From NCBI GenBank assembly GCA_900319245.1, contig ONNQ01000016.1:19334-83333 (forward strand): a stretch of 64,000 nt of DNA, written 5' to 3'. This DNA comes from an uncultured Lachnospiraceae bacterium. GTDB lineage: Bacteria; Bacillota; Clostridia; Lachnospirales; Lachnospiraceae. The translations under genes and the position numbers were made by a program. The notes beneath the pieces were generated by a model. It was not told the origin of the DNA. It ran no database searches and saw only the letters and a program-made list of their open reading frames with translations. This document shows, piece by piece, positions 53,364 to 61,923 of the stretch (its first letter is position 1; every line of letters begins with the position of its first letter).

Positions 53364-54163
53364 AAAATCGCATAGTGCACCAGCGTCAGTCCCTCCGGCG
53401 GCGCCGTGGGGCCGGCCTTCTCTCTGTCGCAGGCCTTCAGGATCTCCCGGATCTCTTCCGGTTCGATCGCGCCACGCCCCACTTCCATCAGGGTGCCGGC
53501 GATGATCCGGACCATGTTGTACAAAAAGCCGGTGCCGCTCACGCGGATCACGATCTCTCTGGGGGAAACGCCCCTTTGCGGCGCGGGCTGTGTCACAAGC
53601 TCTGCCGCTCGTTCCTCTTCGCAGGGCCTCTCCCATACTTCGATGGCTGTGATCTCACGCGTCGTCGTGAGCGCCTGCGTATGCACGCTGCAAAAGCTCT
53701 TGAAGTCGTGTTCTCCGACCAGATACTGCGCGGCTTCCTGCATGCGCGCTACGTCAAAGGGCGTGTAGGAATAGTAGGTAAAGCGCCTTCTGCGCGGCGA
53801 AGGAAAGCGGGCGTTATAAATGACATAGTCGTATGTTTTGACTGTGTGCGCAAAGCGCGGATGAAAATCCGGGGGCACTTCCCGGGCGCTCTGCACGCAA
53901 ATGGCCTCCGGGAGGCGAACGTTGAGCGCATTGGCAAACTTCTCCGGCGGGATCCGGCTCTCTGTGTCAAACACTGCCAGGTTGCAGAGTGCATGGACGC
54001 CCGCGTCGGTGCGGCTCGCGCCGCTGACCTCTGTCGGGACGCCGGTCAGCTCTGTGATCGCCCTATTCAGTTCTCTTTCAATGGTCGGAACGCCGCTCTT
54101 TTGCGCCTGAAATCCCGAATAGCCGGTGCCGTCATAGGCCACCGTGAGAAGGATTCGTTTCAT
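53357..54163 (-). CDS. truA: tRNA pseudouridine(38-40) synthase TruA, copy 2
   Basis: The 268-residue protein is in the usual Firmicute place for truA, after ecfA1-ecfA2-ecfT. It has VAYDGTGYSGFQAQ, the catalytic SGASRTDAGVHAL and FLYNMVRIIAGTLMEVG. An insert of about 20 residues near residue 180 is not in copy 1. The start at 54163 follows AAGG at 7 bp; an upstream in-frame ATG lies inside the ecfT end. Position suggests this is the ancestral copy. Confidence 0.93.
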   Translation of the reverse strand: MKRILLTVAYDGTGYSGFQAQKSGVPTIERELNRAITELTGVPTEVSGASRTDAGVHALCNLAVFDTESRIPPEKFANALNVRLPEAICVQSAREVPPDFHPRFAHTVKTYDYVIYNARFPSPRRRRFTYYSYTPFDVARMQEAAQYLVGEHDFKSFCSVHTQALTTTREITAIEVWERPCEEERAAELVTQPAPQRGVSPREIVIRVSGTGFLYNMVRIIAGTLMEVGRGAIEPEEIREILKACDREKAGPTAPPEGLTLVHYAILA

Positions 54164-54198
54164 AGGTTTGCCTTTTTTGGATGATAAAGTCGGACTGC

Positions 54199-54999
54199 TC
54201 AGAAGATCACTCTCGTCGCGATGCACGCCGCAAAGTAGAGAAGCAGCACGCCGTACGCCGCGCGGTCCCTGCCCTTGTAGACAAGGGGTTTCATCTTGGT
54301 GCGGCCTTCACCGCCCCTGTAACATCTGGCTTCCATCGCCATCGCGAGGTCGTTGGCTCTGCGGAAGGCGGAGATAAAGAGGGGGACCAGAAGCGGGACC
54401 AGACTCTTGATCTTTTTGATCAGGTTTTTGCTCTCGAAGTCAGCGCCTCTGGCGATCTGCGCCTTCATGATCTTGTCCGTCTCCTCCATCAGGATCGGGA
54501 TAAAGCGAAGGGCGATCGACATCATCATAGAGATTTCATGCACCGGCACATGGACCTTCTTGAGGGGCCTCATGAGGCTCTCCAGCGCGTCTGTCAGCTG
54601 TGTCGGCGTGGTCGTCAGGGTCATGATCGAGGAGCCCAGGATCAGAAGACTCAGTCGCAGTGCCATCTTGATGGCAAACGAGAGGCCCTCTTTGGACATC
54701 TTGAGGAAGCCAAACTGCCAGATCACTTCGCCGGGCGTCAGAAACAGGTTGAAGCACACGGTGATCACAAGGAGAAAGAGGATCGTCTTCATGCCCCGCA
54801 CGATATAGCGGAAGGGGACGTTGGAGAGCTTGATCATAGCCGCCAGAAACAGCGCGGCAAGCAAATAGCCGACCCAGGAATCCACCACAAAGAGTGCGAT
54901 CAGGTAGGCAAATGTGCCAACGAGTTTCACTCTGGGATCCAGCCTGTGCAGGGCTGAATCTGTCTGATAATACTGTCCTAATGTAATTGAATCAAACAT
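54199..54999 (-). CDS. ecfT: Energy-coupling factor transporter transmembrane protein EcfT
   Basis: The 266-residue protein has five or six membrane helices and the two coupling motifs near the C-terminal half (ARGADFESK and AMEARCYRGG, both of the A-R-G type). EcfT joins the S components, such as ThiT here, to the ATPases EcfA1 and EcfA2. It overlaps ecfA2 by 8 bp. Confidence 0.95.
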   Translation of the reverse strand: MFDSITLGQYYQTDSALHRLDPRVKLVGTFAYLIALFVVDSWVGYLLAALFLAAMIKLSNVPFRYIVRGMKTILFLLVITVCFNLFLTPGEVIWQFGFLKMSKEGLSFAIKMALRLSLLILGSSIMTLTTTPTQLTDALESLMRPLKKVHVPVHEISMMMSIALRFIPILMEETDKIMKAQIARGADFESKNLIKKIKSLVPLLVPLFISAFRRANDLAMAMEARCYRGGEGRTKMKPLVYKGRDRAAYGVLLLYFAACIATRVIF

Positions 55000-55849
55000 G
55001 CAGCTCCCTCCTGTGCGCCAGGATCTCTGCCGCCGCTTCTTTGACTGTGAGGCAGTCTGTGTTTACATCCAGCCCCCTCTCTTTGAGCAGTTTCATGATA
55101 TAGGTGATCTGCGGCGCGGCAAGCCCCAGACTCTCGAGCTCCTTCACGTGCCGGAATACTTTGACCGGGTCATCATCATAGAGGAGTTTGCCGCCGCCCA
55201 TGACCATGATGCGGTCCACATAGCGGGCCACGTCGTCCATGCTGTGCGAAACCAGGATGATGGTCATATTCAGCGTCCGTTTCATCTCGGCGATCAGTCC
55301 CAGGATCTCGTCCCGCCCCTTGGGGTCCAGGCCCGCCGTGGGCTCGTCCAGAATCAGGATGCGCGGGCGCATTGCAAGTACGCCTGCGATCGCGGCGCGT
55401 CTCTTCTGTCCGCCGGACAGATCGAAAGGCGACGATGTATAAAGCGATTTGGGCATCTTCACGCTCTCCAGCGCCTCTACGGCCCTCTGCTTGGCCTCCT
55501 GATCGCCCATCCCCAGGTTTCTGGGACCGAACATCACATCCGTGATGACGTCCACTTCAAAGAGCTGATGCTCCGGATACTGAAAGACAAGACCGACGTC
55601 CGAGCGAAGTTTTTTCTTGTCGAATTTGTCCCCGTCAATGTCTTCGCCATTGTAATAAATATGGCCGGACGTGACCTTCAAAAGGCCGTTCAGCGTCTGT
55701 ACGAAGGTGGATTTTCCGGAGCCCGTGTGCCCGATGAGACCGATAAACTGGTTGTCCGGGATCTCACAAGAGATGTGATCCAGGGCGTTGACCTGCATGG
55801 CAGTGCCCCTCTCATAGAGGAAGCAAATATCATCAACCTTGATTCCCAT
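54992..55849 (-). CDS. ecfA2: Energy-coupling factor transporter ATPase EcfA2
   Basis: The 285-residue ABC ATPase has Walker A GHTGSGKST, Q-loop VFQYPEHQLFE, signature LSGGQKRR and Walker B ILILDEPTAGLD. The Q-loop form YPEHQLF marks it as EcfA2. Start 55849 has GAGGAGG upstream; the longer open frame is the repeat region of ecfA1 read in another frame. It overlaps ecfA1 by 17 bp. Confidence 0.95.
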   Translation of the reverse strand: MGIKVDDICFLYERGTAMQVNALDHISCEIPDNQFIGLIGHTGSGKSTFVQTLNGLLKVTSGHIYYNGEDIDGDKFDKKKLRSDVGLVFQYPEHQLFEVDVITDVMFGPRNLGMGDQEAKQRAVEALESVKMPKSLYTSSPFDLSGGQKRRAAIAGVLAMRPRILILDEPTAGLDPKGRDEILGLIAEMKRTLNMTIILVSHSMDDVARYVDRIMVMGGGKLLYDDDPVKVFRHVKELESLGLAAPQITYIMKLLKERGLDVNTDCLTVKEAAAEILAHRRELHV

Positions 55850-56834
55850 GGCCAGCCTCCTCTCCTGCCTGCACCTGCCTGTTGGCTGCGGTGCTCTTCT
55901 GTTCTCCTGTCGCTGCCGAGTTCTTCTGCTCTTCTGTCGCTGCTGTGCTCTTCTGTTTTTCTGCCACTTCTGTGCTTTGACCTGTTTCACAGCCGAGCAG
56001 CGCGTCCACCAGTTCCTCTTTGGTCAAAATACTGGCCGGCAGGTCCAGTCCCGCCTTCCGCAGTTCGTGCGCCAGAAGCGTCACCTGCGGCACATCCAGC
56101 TGCAGCTCCTTCATCCGCTCCACCTGGCTGAAAATCTCGCGGGGTGTGCCCTGCATGGCGACTTCGCCCTGATCCATGACAAAGATCCGATCGGCGTCGA
56201 TCGCCTCCTCCATGTAGTGGGTGATCAGAATGACCGTGATCCCCTTCTCGCGGTTGAGCTTCATCGCCGCCTTGATGACCTCTTTTCTTCCGTTGGGATC
56301 CAGCATGGCGGTGGGTTCGTCGAGAATGATGCACTTGGGCTCCATTGCGATCACGCCGGCGATCGAGACTCTCTGCTTCTGTCCGCCTGAGAGCCTGTTG
56401 GGTGATTTCTTGCGATGTTCCAGCATGCCGACGGCCGCAAGGCTCTCCTCGACGCGTTTCCAGATTTCCTCTGTCGGCACGCCGATATTCTCGGGTCCAA
56501 ACCCGACGTCCTCTTCTACGACCTGGGCGATGATCTGGTTGTCCGGGTTCTGGAACACCATGCCGGCCTCTCTGCGGATCTCCCACAGGTGCGCGCTGTC
56601 CTTGGTATCCATGCCGTCTACCCAGACTGTGCCCTCTGTAGGGAATAGGAGCGCATTCAAGTGCTTAGCCAGCGTTGACTTGCCCGATCCGTTGTGGCCA
56701 AGAACAGCAATGAACTGGCCGGGTTGTACGTCCAGATCGACGCCGCTGATGGCGCGCACCGTACCCGCCACATTTCCTTCATCGTCCCTCTTTATATAGT
56801 CGTGAATCAGTTTCTGTATTTTGATCATGGACAT
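55833..56834 (-). CDS. ecfA1: Energy-coupling factor transporter ATPase EcfA1, with repetitive C-terminal tail
   Basis: The 333-residue ABC ATPase has Walker A GHNGSGKST, Q-loop VFQNPDNQIIA (EcfA1 type), signature LSGGQKQR and Walker B CIILDEPTAMLD. The family usually ends near residue 285. Here a tail of about 45 residues follows, including three 9-residue repeats of the type (E/G)xQK(S/N)(T/S)AA(T/N). The tail is not expected to affect catalysis. It leads the ecfA1-ecfA2-ecfT-truA run. Confidence 0.94.
   Translation of the reverse strand: MSMIKIQKLIHDYIKRDDEGNVAGTVRAISGVDLDVQPGQFIAVLGHNGSGKSTLAKHLNALLFPTEGTVWVDGMDTKDSAHLWEIRREAGMVFQNPDNQIIAQVVEEDVGFGPENIGVPTEEIWKRVEESLAAVGMLEHRKKSPNRLSGGQKQRVSIAGVIAMEPKCIILDEPTAMLDPNGRKEVIKAAMKLNREKGITVILITHYMEEAIDADRIFVMDQGEVAMQGTPREIFSQVERMKELQLDVPQVTLLAHELRKAGLDLPASILTKEELVDALLGCETGQSTEVAEKQKSTAATEEQKNSAATGEQKSTAANRQVQAGEEAGHGNQG
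55885..55965. repeat. 27-bp tandem repeat inside ecfA1 (3 copies)
   Basis: Units at 55885-55911, 55912-55938 and 55939-55965 each start GCTGC and share TCTTCTG. They encode the nine-residue repeats of the EcfA1 tail and keep the frame, so length can change without breaking the gene. Confidence 0.8.
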
Positions 56835-56890
56835 CGTATTTGTCTCCCGAGTCTTTCCTGCTTGTAGACAAGGTGTCTATCCTTTGCAAA

Positions 56891-56922
56891 AAAGCCTCCG
56901 AGAATCATATCCCGGAGGCTTT
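56891..56922 (-). terminator. Terminator after rplQ
   Basis: AAAGCCTCCG pairs with CGGAGGCTTT around a 12-nt loop; TTTTTTGCAAA follows on the minus strand. It separates the ribosomal operon from the ECF module. Confidence 0.85.
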
Positions 56923-56954
56923 CAAAACCTTACTATCTGTCAGATCCCAGTGAA

Positions 56955-57491
56955 TTAGACAAACTCAAGTACGACTTCCATCGCACCGTCGCCGCGTCTC
57001 TGACCGATCTTGATGATTCTTGTATAGCCGCCGTTACGGTTCGCATACTTGGGGCCGTACTCGCTGAACAGCTTCTCAACAAGATCAACATCCTTGGAGT
57101 TCTTTCTGCGGGCTCTGCCGTCAGCCGGAACTTCCACTACAGGATACAGGAAACGCATAAGCTGTCTTCTTGCGTGCAGACGAGCAGGAGAATCTTTCTT
57201 GACAGTCTTGTCAACTGTATCAAAAACAGTTACTCTCTTGCCATCAACAACTTCTTTGACGCGCTTGCCGTCCTTGTCCTTGCGGGCAACCTTAGCCTTG
57301 ACGGTAACTTCCTCGTAATCATCCTTGTACTTAGCAGCCAGTGTGATCATGGGCTCCACGATCTTCTGTACTTCCTTCGCTCTAGCCTCAGTGGTAACGA
57401 TCTTGCCCTTGTAGATCAGAGCGGTTACCTGGTTGCGGAGCAGAGCCTTTCTAAGTTTGGTCTTCTTACCGAGTTTTCTGTACATTGCCAT
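56955..57491 (-). CDS. rplQ: 50S ribosomal protein L17 with internal insertion
   Basis: The 178-residue protein matches L17 at both ends (YRKLGKKTKLRKALLRNQVTALI; LFSEYGPKYANRNGGYTRIIKIGQRRGDGA). Between EPMITLA and the HARRQLMRFL helix lies an extra segment of about 50 residues (60-108) rich in Lys, Asp and Val. Typical L17 is about 115-130 residues. The insert is in frame, so the protein is intact. AGGAGG precedes the ATG. Confidence 0.96.
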   Translation of the reverse strand: MAMYRKLGKKTKLRKALLRNQVTALIYKGKIVTTEARAKEVQKIVEPMITLAAKYKDDYEEVTVKAKVARKDKDGKRVKEVVDGKRVTVFDTVDKTVKKDSPARLHARRQLMRFLYPVVEVPADGRARRKNSKDVDLVEKLFSEYGPKYANRNGGYTRIIKIGQRRGDGAMEVVLEFV

Positions 57492-57516
57492 TGTATTTTC
57501 CTCCTTTATGACAGCG

Positions 57517-57611
57517 CCGTAGGGAGCACTCTTCGGGCTTTACCTCCCTGCGGTTCGCGGATGATCCGCTGCCGTCGACCGCCTCGCACTCTTCGGATTT
57601 ACCTTAGGCGG
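57517..57611 (-). promoter_or_regulatory. Twin stem-loops with a shared loop sequence between rpoA and rplQ
   Basis: Hairpin A (57517-57553) pairs CCG-AGGGAG with CTCCCT-CGG; hairpin B (57579-57611) pairs CCGCCT with AGGCGG. Their stems differ, but on the minus strand both loops carry nearly the same sequence, GGTAAAGCCCGAAGAGTG in A and GGTAAATCCGAAGAGTG in B. A third small palindrome (GCGGAT/ATCCGC) lies between them. Equal loops on different stems suggest a selected RNA element in the rplQ leader. Confidence 0.55.
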
Positions 57612-57677
57612 AACTATCGTTTTCTTAGGTTCTATATAGAATACGCGATGTCAAAACAGCGCTCTATCCTATGCTTC

Positions 57678-58643
57678 TTACTGGGCAGCTTCCTCGCTGT
57701 TATTGAGGGAAAGTCCCAGCTCCTTGAGTTTCTCAAGGACTTCCTCGAGAGACTTGCGGCCCAGGTTACGGACCTTCATCATCTCGTCAGGGGTCTTGTT
57801 GCAGAGCTCTTCAACAGTGTTGATGCCTGCTCTCTTGAGGCAGTTGTAGGAACGAACGGAAAGCTCCAGCTCGTCGATACTCATCTCGAGAACCTTCTCT
57901 TTCTGGTCGTATTCCTTCTCCACCATGATCTCTGCGGTCTTTGCATTCTCGGAAAGGTCGATGAACACGCTCAGGTGCTCGCTGAGAACCTTTGCTGCAA
58001 GACTGACAGCCTCATCAGGGCCGATTGTTCCATTGGTTGTCACGTCCAGTGTGAGCTTATCGTAGTCTGTCTGCTGACCGACACGTGTATTCTCCACTGT
58101 TACGTTTACTCTCTCAACGGGGGTGTAGATGGAATCTACAGGGATGACACCGATCTTTGTATCAGGTGTCTTGTTTTTGTCAGAGCTGATGTAGCCTCTG
58201 CCCTTTGTGATCGTCAGCTCGATGAAAAGCTTTGTATCTTTTCCGCTGAGTGTCGCGATCACAAGATCCGGATTCATGATCTGGATATCCTGATCAACCT
58301 GAATATCAGAAGCGCGGACAACGCCTTCCCCTTCATACTCGATATAAGCATTCTTGGGTTCGTTTGTCTCGCTGCTGTTCTTAATGGACAGGCCCTTGAT
58401 ATTCATGATGATTTCAGTGACATCTTCCTTGACTCCGGGGATAGCACCGAATTCATGCTGTACGCCATCGATCTTCACCTGGCTTACAGCTGCACCGGGA
58501 AGCGAAGAAAGCATGATTCGTCTGAGGGAATTTCCAAGAGTGATGCCATAGCCTCTCTCAAGGGGTTCCACAACAAATCTGCCATACTTCTTGTCATCAG
58601 AGATCTCCACGACCTCGATGCTCGGTCTTTCAAAATCAAACAC
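57678..58643 (-). CDS. rpoA: DNA-directed RNA polymerase subunit alpha
   Basis: The 321-residue protein has the alpha N-terminal domain for assembly ([34 protein letters not shown]) and the alpha C-terminal domain ([35 protein letters not shown]). The start is GTG at 58643, giving the usual (M)FDFERPSIE, with AAGGAGGG upstream; the ATG 11 codons earlier lies before that site. Confidence 0.98.
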   Translation of the reverse strand: MFDFERPSIEVVEISDDKKYGRFVVEPLERGYGITLGNSLRRIMLSSLPGAAVSQVKIDGVQHEFGAIPGVKEDVTEIIMNIKGLSIKNSSETNEPKNAYIEYEGEGVVRASDIQVDQDIQIMNPDLVIATLSGKDTKLFIELTITKGRGYISSDKNKTPDTKIGVIPVDSIYTPVERVNVTVENTRVGQQTDYDKLTLDVTTNGTIGPDEAVSLAAKVLSEHLSVFIDLSENAKTAEIMVEKEYDQKEKVLEMSIDELELSVRSYNCLKRAGINTVEELCNKTPDEMMKVRNLGRKSLEEVLEKLKELGLSLNNSEEAAQ

Positions 58644-58733
58644 GCGAATACCCTCCTTTGCGCGGCTCATCGTCAACTACATAGTAGAATACGCCTGCCT
58701 GCGCGTGTTCGCACAGGCAAGGCGGTCATTGCA

Positions 58734-59327
58734 TTACTTGGAATACAACTCGACGATAAGCATCTCGTCTACAGGGACATCGATCTGCTCCCTGCGAGGA
58801 AGTGCGCTGACTGTGCCCTTCAGGGCTTCCTTATCGACATCGATCCACTCGGGAGTCAGTCTTCCTGCTGTCACTTCCATGATATCTTTGAAGCGCTGGA
58901 TGGACTTGGAGCTCTCTTTTACCTCCACGACATCGCCTGCTTTTACGCGATAAGAAGGAAGGTTGATGCACTTGCCGTTTACAAGGATGTGCTTGTGGCC
59001 GACAACCTGTCTTGCCTCACGTCTGGTTCTTGCAAAGCCCATACGGAAAACAACGTTGTCAAGACGGCTCTCGAGCAATGTCATAAGGTTTTCACCGGTC
59101 ATGCCCTTCATTCTATCAGCCTTCTCATAGTAATTTCTGAAAGGCTTCTCAAGCACGCCATAGATGAATTTTGCTTTCTGCTTCTCGCGAAGCTGAAGGC
59201 CGTACTCACTCATCTTGCGGCTTCTGCGGATCAGGGTTCTCTTGGACTTCTTGTCATATCCAAGGAATGTGGGGTCCAGATCGAGAGATCTGCATCTTTT
59301 CAGTACTGGTGTCTTGTCTACTGCCAT
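58734..59327 (-). CDS. rpsD: 30S ribosomal protein S4
   Basis: The 197-residue protein has the S4 RNA-binding domain ([35 protein letters not shown]). It starts with a long form, [19 protein letters not shown], and lacks the zinc-binding Cys of the C+ type. S4 nucleates 30S assembly and in some bacteria represses its own operon. AAGGAG precedes the ATG. Confidence 0.98.
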   Translation of the reverse strand: MAVDKTPVLKRCRSLDLDPTFLGYDKKSKRTLIRRSRKMSEYGLQLREKQKAKFIYGVLEKPFRNYYEKADRMKGMTGENLMTLLESRLDNVVFRMGFARTRREARQVVGHKHILVNGKCINLPSYRVKAGDVVEVKESSKSIQRFKDIMEVTAGRLTPEWIDVDKEALKGTVSALPRREQIDVPVDEMLIVELYSK

Positions 59328-59571
59328 GATGGCTCCTTTCTTCTGTCACGGATCACCGTGATTGTTGTTTACAACACGCTTCCGCGTGCCTTCATCCAAT
59401 ATGTTTCTATTTCAGCACCACGAAAACGGATTTTGAGCAGGATGAAGAGCTTGTTCTTCAGACTGATCATAAATACGTTTTCGAGGCGGACAAGGCGCGC
59501 AGCGCCTCTGACCGCCACAGTCTCGGAATGCGGAGCATTCTGAGACTGAGGTGATGAATTACTACTGTTTG
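59328..59571 (-). other. Structured intergenic region between rpsK and rpsD
   Basis: No gene fits in these 244 bp. A strong hairpin CAGTCTC-G-GAATGC / GCATTC-T-GAGACTG lies at 59518-59548, 23 bp after rpsK. A second GC-rich stem candidate (GAGGCG..CGCCTC, about 59483-59508) follows. The pair may be an attenuator or an S4-binding leader controlling rpsD; no T-run follows the first hairpin, so it is not a plain terminator. Confidence 0.5.
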
Positions 59572-59973
59572 TCAGACTCTACGTCTCTTAGGCGGACGGC
59601 AACCATTGTGAGGAACGGGTGTTACGTCTGTGATGGAGATGATCTCCAGACCGTTTGCATTGAGTGCGCGGATCGCGGCTTCTCTTCCTGAACCAGGTCC
59701 CTTTACAAATACATCGACTGCCTTCAGTCCATGAATCTGTGCAGCCTTGGTAGCTGTCTCTGCTGCCATCTGTGCTGCATAGGGAGTAGATTTCCTTGAA
59801 CCTTTGAATCCAAGACCGCCTGCACTTGCCCAGCTAAGAGCGTTGCCCTGAGCGTCTGTCAGAGTAACGATCGTGTTGTTAAAAGAAGACTGGATGTGCG
59901 CCTGTCCGCGTTCAACGTTTTTCTTGACACGTCTTGCAGCTTTTCTTCTAGCTGCAGCATTCTGTTTTGCCAT
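59572..59973 (-). CDS. rpsK: 30S ribosomal protein S11
   Basis: The 133-residue protein has [30 protein letters not shown] and the end [17 protein letters not shown], both standard. It lies 48 bp after rpsM in the alpha operon. Confidence 0.98.
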   Translation of the reverse strand: MAKQNAAARRKAARRVKKNVERGQAHIQSSFNNTIVTLTDAQGNALSWASAGGLGFKGSRKSTPYAAQMAAETATKAAQIHGLKAVDVFVKGPGSGREAAIRALNANGLEIISITDVTPVPHNGCRPPKRRRV

Positions 59974-60021
59974 AAAACTAACCTACTTTCTTTCCCTTTA
60001 ATAAAATGTTATTGAAATGAA

Positions 60022-60390
60022 TTATTTCTTCTTGTTAGCGATGGTCTTCTTGGGACCCTTTCTGGTTCTAGCATTGTTCTTCGTGTGCTGACCACGAACA
60101 GGAAGTCCTCTTCTGTGACGGATGCCTCTGTAGCAGCCGATCTCAGTGAGGCGCTTGATGTTCATAGCGATCTCACGGCGAAGGTCACCTTCTACCATAT
60201 ACTCCTCAGCGATGACTTCGCTGAGTTTCTTAACTTCATCATCAGTCAGATCTCTGCAGCGGGTATCAGGGTTTACGCCTGCCTGCTCCACGATCTTAGT
60301 TGCACTTGTACGGCCGATTCCATAAATGCTTGTCAGGCCGATTTCGACGCGCTTATCTCTAGGTAAATCTACACCTGCGATACGAGCCAT
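60022..60390 (-). CDS. rpsM: 30S ribosomal protein S13
   Basis: The 122-residue protein starts [25 protein letters not shown] and ends with [28 protein letters not shown]. It is the usual start of the alpha operon, here after rpmJ with a gap of 267 bp in which I see no gene. Confidence 0.98.
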   Translation of the reverse strand: MARIAGVDLPRDKRVEIGLTSIYGIGRTSATKIVEQAGVNPDTRCRDLTDDEVKKLSEVIAEEYMVEGDLRREIAMNIKRLTEIGCYRGIRHRRGLPVRGQHTKNNARTRKGPKKTIANKKK

Positions 60391-60657
60391 TTTACTTTTC
60401 CTCCATAAATGTTACTTCATTCGTTTACTGATTGACTGGGGCTCACAAAAAGCCCAACCGGATGACTCCGGTCTTTCCGCTGCGATTCCGTCACAGCCCG
60501 CAATATACTGCGGTATTCCAGATTCAGCAGGGTATCAAAGAGTAATTCGCGGCTATCTCTAATATGATCAGAATAAAATCATGACCAGTGTGTCTATATC
60601 AGAATGTGATCTAAACGATCAGAATATAGATGCATTACATAGCCGGCAAATGGCTCC

Positions 60658-60771
60658 TCAACCCTGTCTCTGTTTGTGCTTCGGATTCTCGCAGATGATC
60701 CTGATAATACCTTTGCGCTTGATGACTTTGCACTTATCGCAAATAGGCTTTACAGAAGCTCTTACTTTCAT
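60658..60771 (-). CDS. rpmJ: 50S ribosomal protein L36
   Basis: The 37-residue protein reads [20 protein letters not shown] and continues to [13 protein letters not shown]. It has the zinc ligands C11, C14, C27 and H32 of the Zn-binding L36 type. AAGGAG precedes the ATG. It is too short for most gene calls but is certain from sequence and position. Confidence 0.98.
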   Translation of the reverse strand: MKVRASVKPICDKCKVIKRKGIIRIICENPKHKQRQG

Positions 60772-60839
60772 AGTCTTCTCCTTTCATCATTCTCTGCAAT
60801 TTCCTTGGCGCACAAGCGGGTCTTCATGCACGCACAAAT

Positions 60840-60862
60840 AAGAATTCGTATTACGAATTCTT
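60840..60862. promoter_or_regulatory. Perfect palindrome in the rpmJ leader
   Basis: The 23-bp element is a perfect inverted repeat with 11-bp arms (AAGAATTCGTA and its complement) around one base. It begins about 6 bp after the predicted start of transcription from the rpmJ promoter, so it may be a 5' stem-loop or an operator. Confidence 0.65.
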
Positions 60863-60874
60863 TACAGCCTTTGC

Positions 60875-60903
60875 ATTATATCACACGACTATGCCGATAG
60901 CAA
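60875..60903 (-). promoter_or_regulatory. Internal promoter upstream of rpmJ
   Basis: On the minus strand TTGCTA (60898-60903) and a perfect TATAAT (60875-60880) are 17 bp apart. It would let rpmJ and the alpha operon be made apart from the spc operon. Confidence 0.65.
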
Positions 60904-60932
60904 ATGTTTTCTGCAATCTCTCCGGATGTTTT

Positions 60933-61151
60933 TTATTTGTCTCTCCAGATGATTCTGCCCTTTGTCAGGTCATAGGTGGACATCTCAAGGGTAACTTTAT
61001 CGCCAGGAAGGATCCTGATGAAATTCTGTCTCAGCTTTCCGCTGATATGAGCAAGAATAACTGCTCCGTTTTCCAGTTTTACGCGGAAAAGTGTGTTGGG
61101 GAGTTTTTCAATTACAACACCTTCGAGTTCAATAACATCTGCTTTTGACAC
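60933..61151 (-). CDS. infA: Translation initiation factor IF-1
   Basis: The 72-residue OB-fold protein reads [18 protein letters not shown] and ends [12 protein letters not shown]. It starts 2 bp after adk ends. The map gene often found between adk and infA is missing here. Confidence 0.98.
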   Translation of the reverse strand: MSKADVIELEGVVIEKLPNTLFRVKLENGAVILAHISGKLRQNFIRILPGDKVTLEMSTYDLTKGRIIWRDK

Positions 61152-61153
61152 TT

Positions 61154-61798
61154 TTAATCCTCCAAAATCTTAACAATTGCTGCGAAGACATCTTTCATGT
61201 CCTGTGTCCCGTCGACTTCTCTTAGGGAACCCTGCGCCTTGTAGAAATCGATCAGCGGCTGCGTAGCTTCGTGATAAACATTCAATCTGTTCTTAACTGT
61301 CTCGGGCTTGTCATCATTTCTGAGCACAAGTTCGCTTCCGCAGACATCACAGATGCCCTCTTTCTTGGGCGGAATGTACTGAATGTGATAGGTTGCGCCG
61401 CAGTTCAGGCAGGCTCTTCTGCCGCCCATACGGCCAATGATGTTCTCATCCGGAACTTCGACGTCGATTGCAAAATCAATCTTCTCATTGTTCTTGGCCA
61501 GCTGTGCTGTAAATACCTCAGCCTGAGGAATGGTTCTCGGGAAACCGTCAAGGATGTATCCCTTTTCACAGTCGGGCTGTGCGACACGGTCGATGACCAG
61601 ATCTACAGTCAGCTCATCCGGCACAAGATTTCCGGCATCCATGTAGGATTTTGCCTTCTTACCAAGCTCTGTGCCGTTCTTGATATTGGCACGGAAGATG
61701 TCACCAGTCGAGATATGGGGAATTCCATACTTCTCAGCGATCATCTCGGCCTGCGTGCCCTTACCTGCTCCGGGTGCTCCCAGCATAACGATTTTCAT
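61154..61798 (-). CDS. adk: Adenylate kinase
   Basis: The 214-residue enzyme balances ATP, ADP and AMP. It has the P-loop [22 protein letters not shown] and a LID with four Cys (CLNC and CDVC), the zinc-binding type of Gram-positive bacteria. Confidence 0.98.
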   Translation of the reverse strand: MKIVMLGAPGAGKGTQAEMIAEKYGIPHISTGDIFRANIKNGTELGKKAKSYMDAGNLVPDELTVDLVIDRVAQPDCEKGYILDGFPRTIPQAEVFTAQLAKNNEKIDFAIDVEVPDENIIGRMGGRRACLNCGATYHIQYIPPKKEGICDVCGSELVLRNDDKPETVKNRLNVYHEATQPLIDFYKAQGSLREVDGTQDMKDVFAAIVKILED

Positions 61799-61923
61799 TG
61801 TACCCTCCGTTTCTGAGCTTTCACGCTCTGTAGCATAACATTATTACAATTTGCTATTGATGAGCATCAAACCGGAGCCAGCGAAACTTGCGTTCCACTG
61901 CCTCCGGATCTTTTACTTCAGAA

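Noticed and set aside
57174-59543. 789-codon plus-strand frame across rplQ, rpoA and rpsD
   Set aside because: Antisense to three ribosomal/RNAP genes, so not a real gene.
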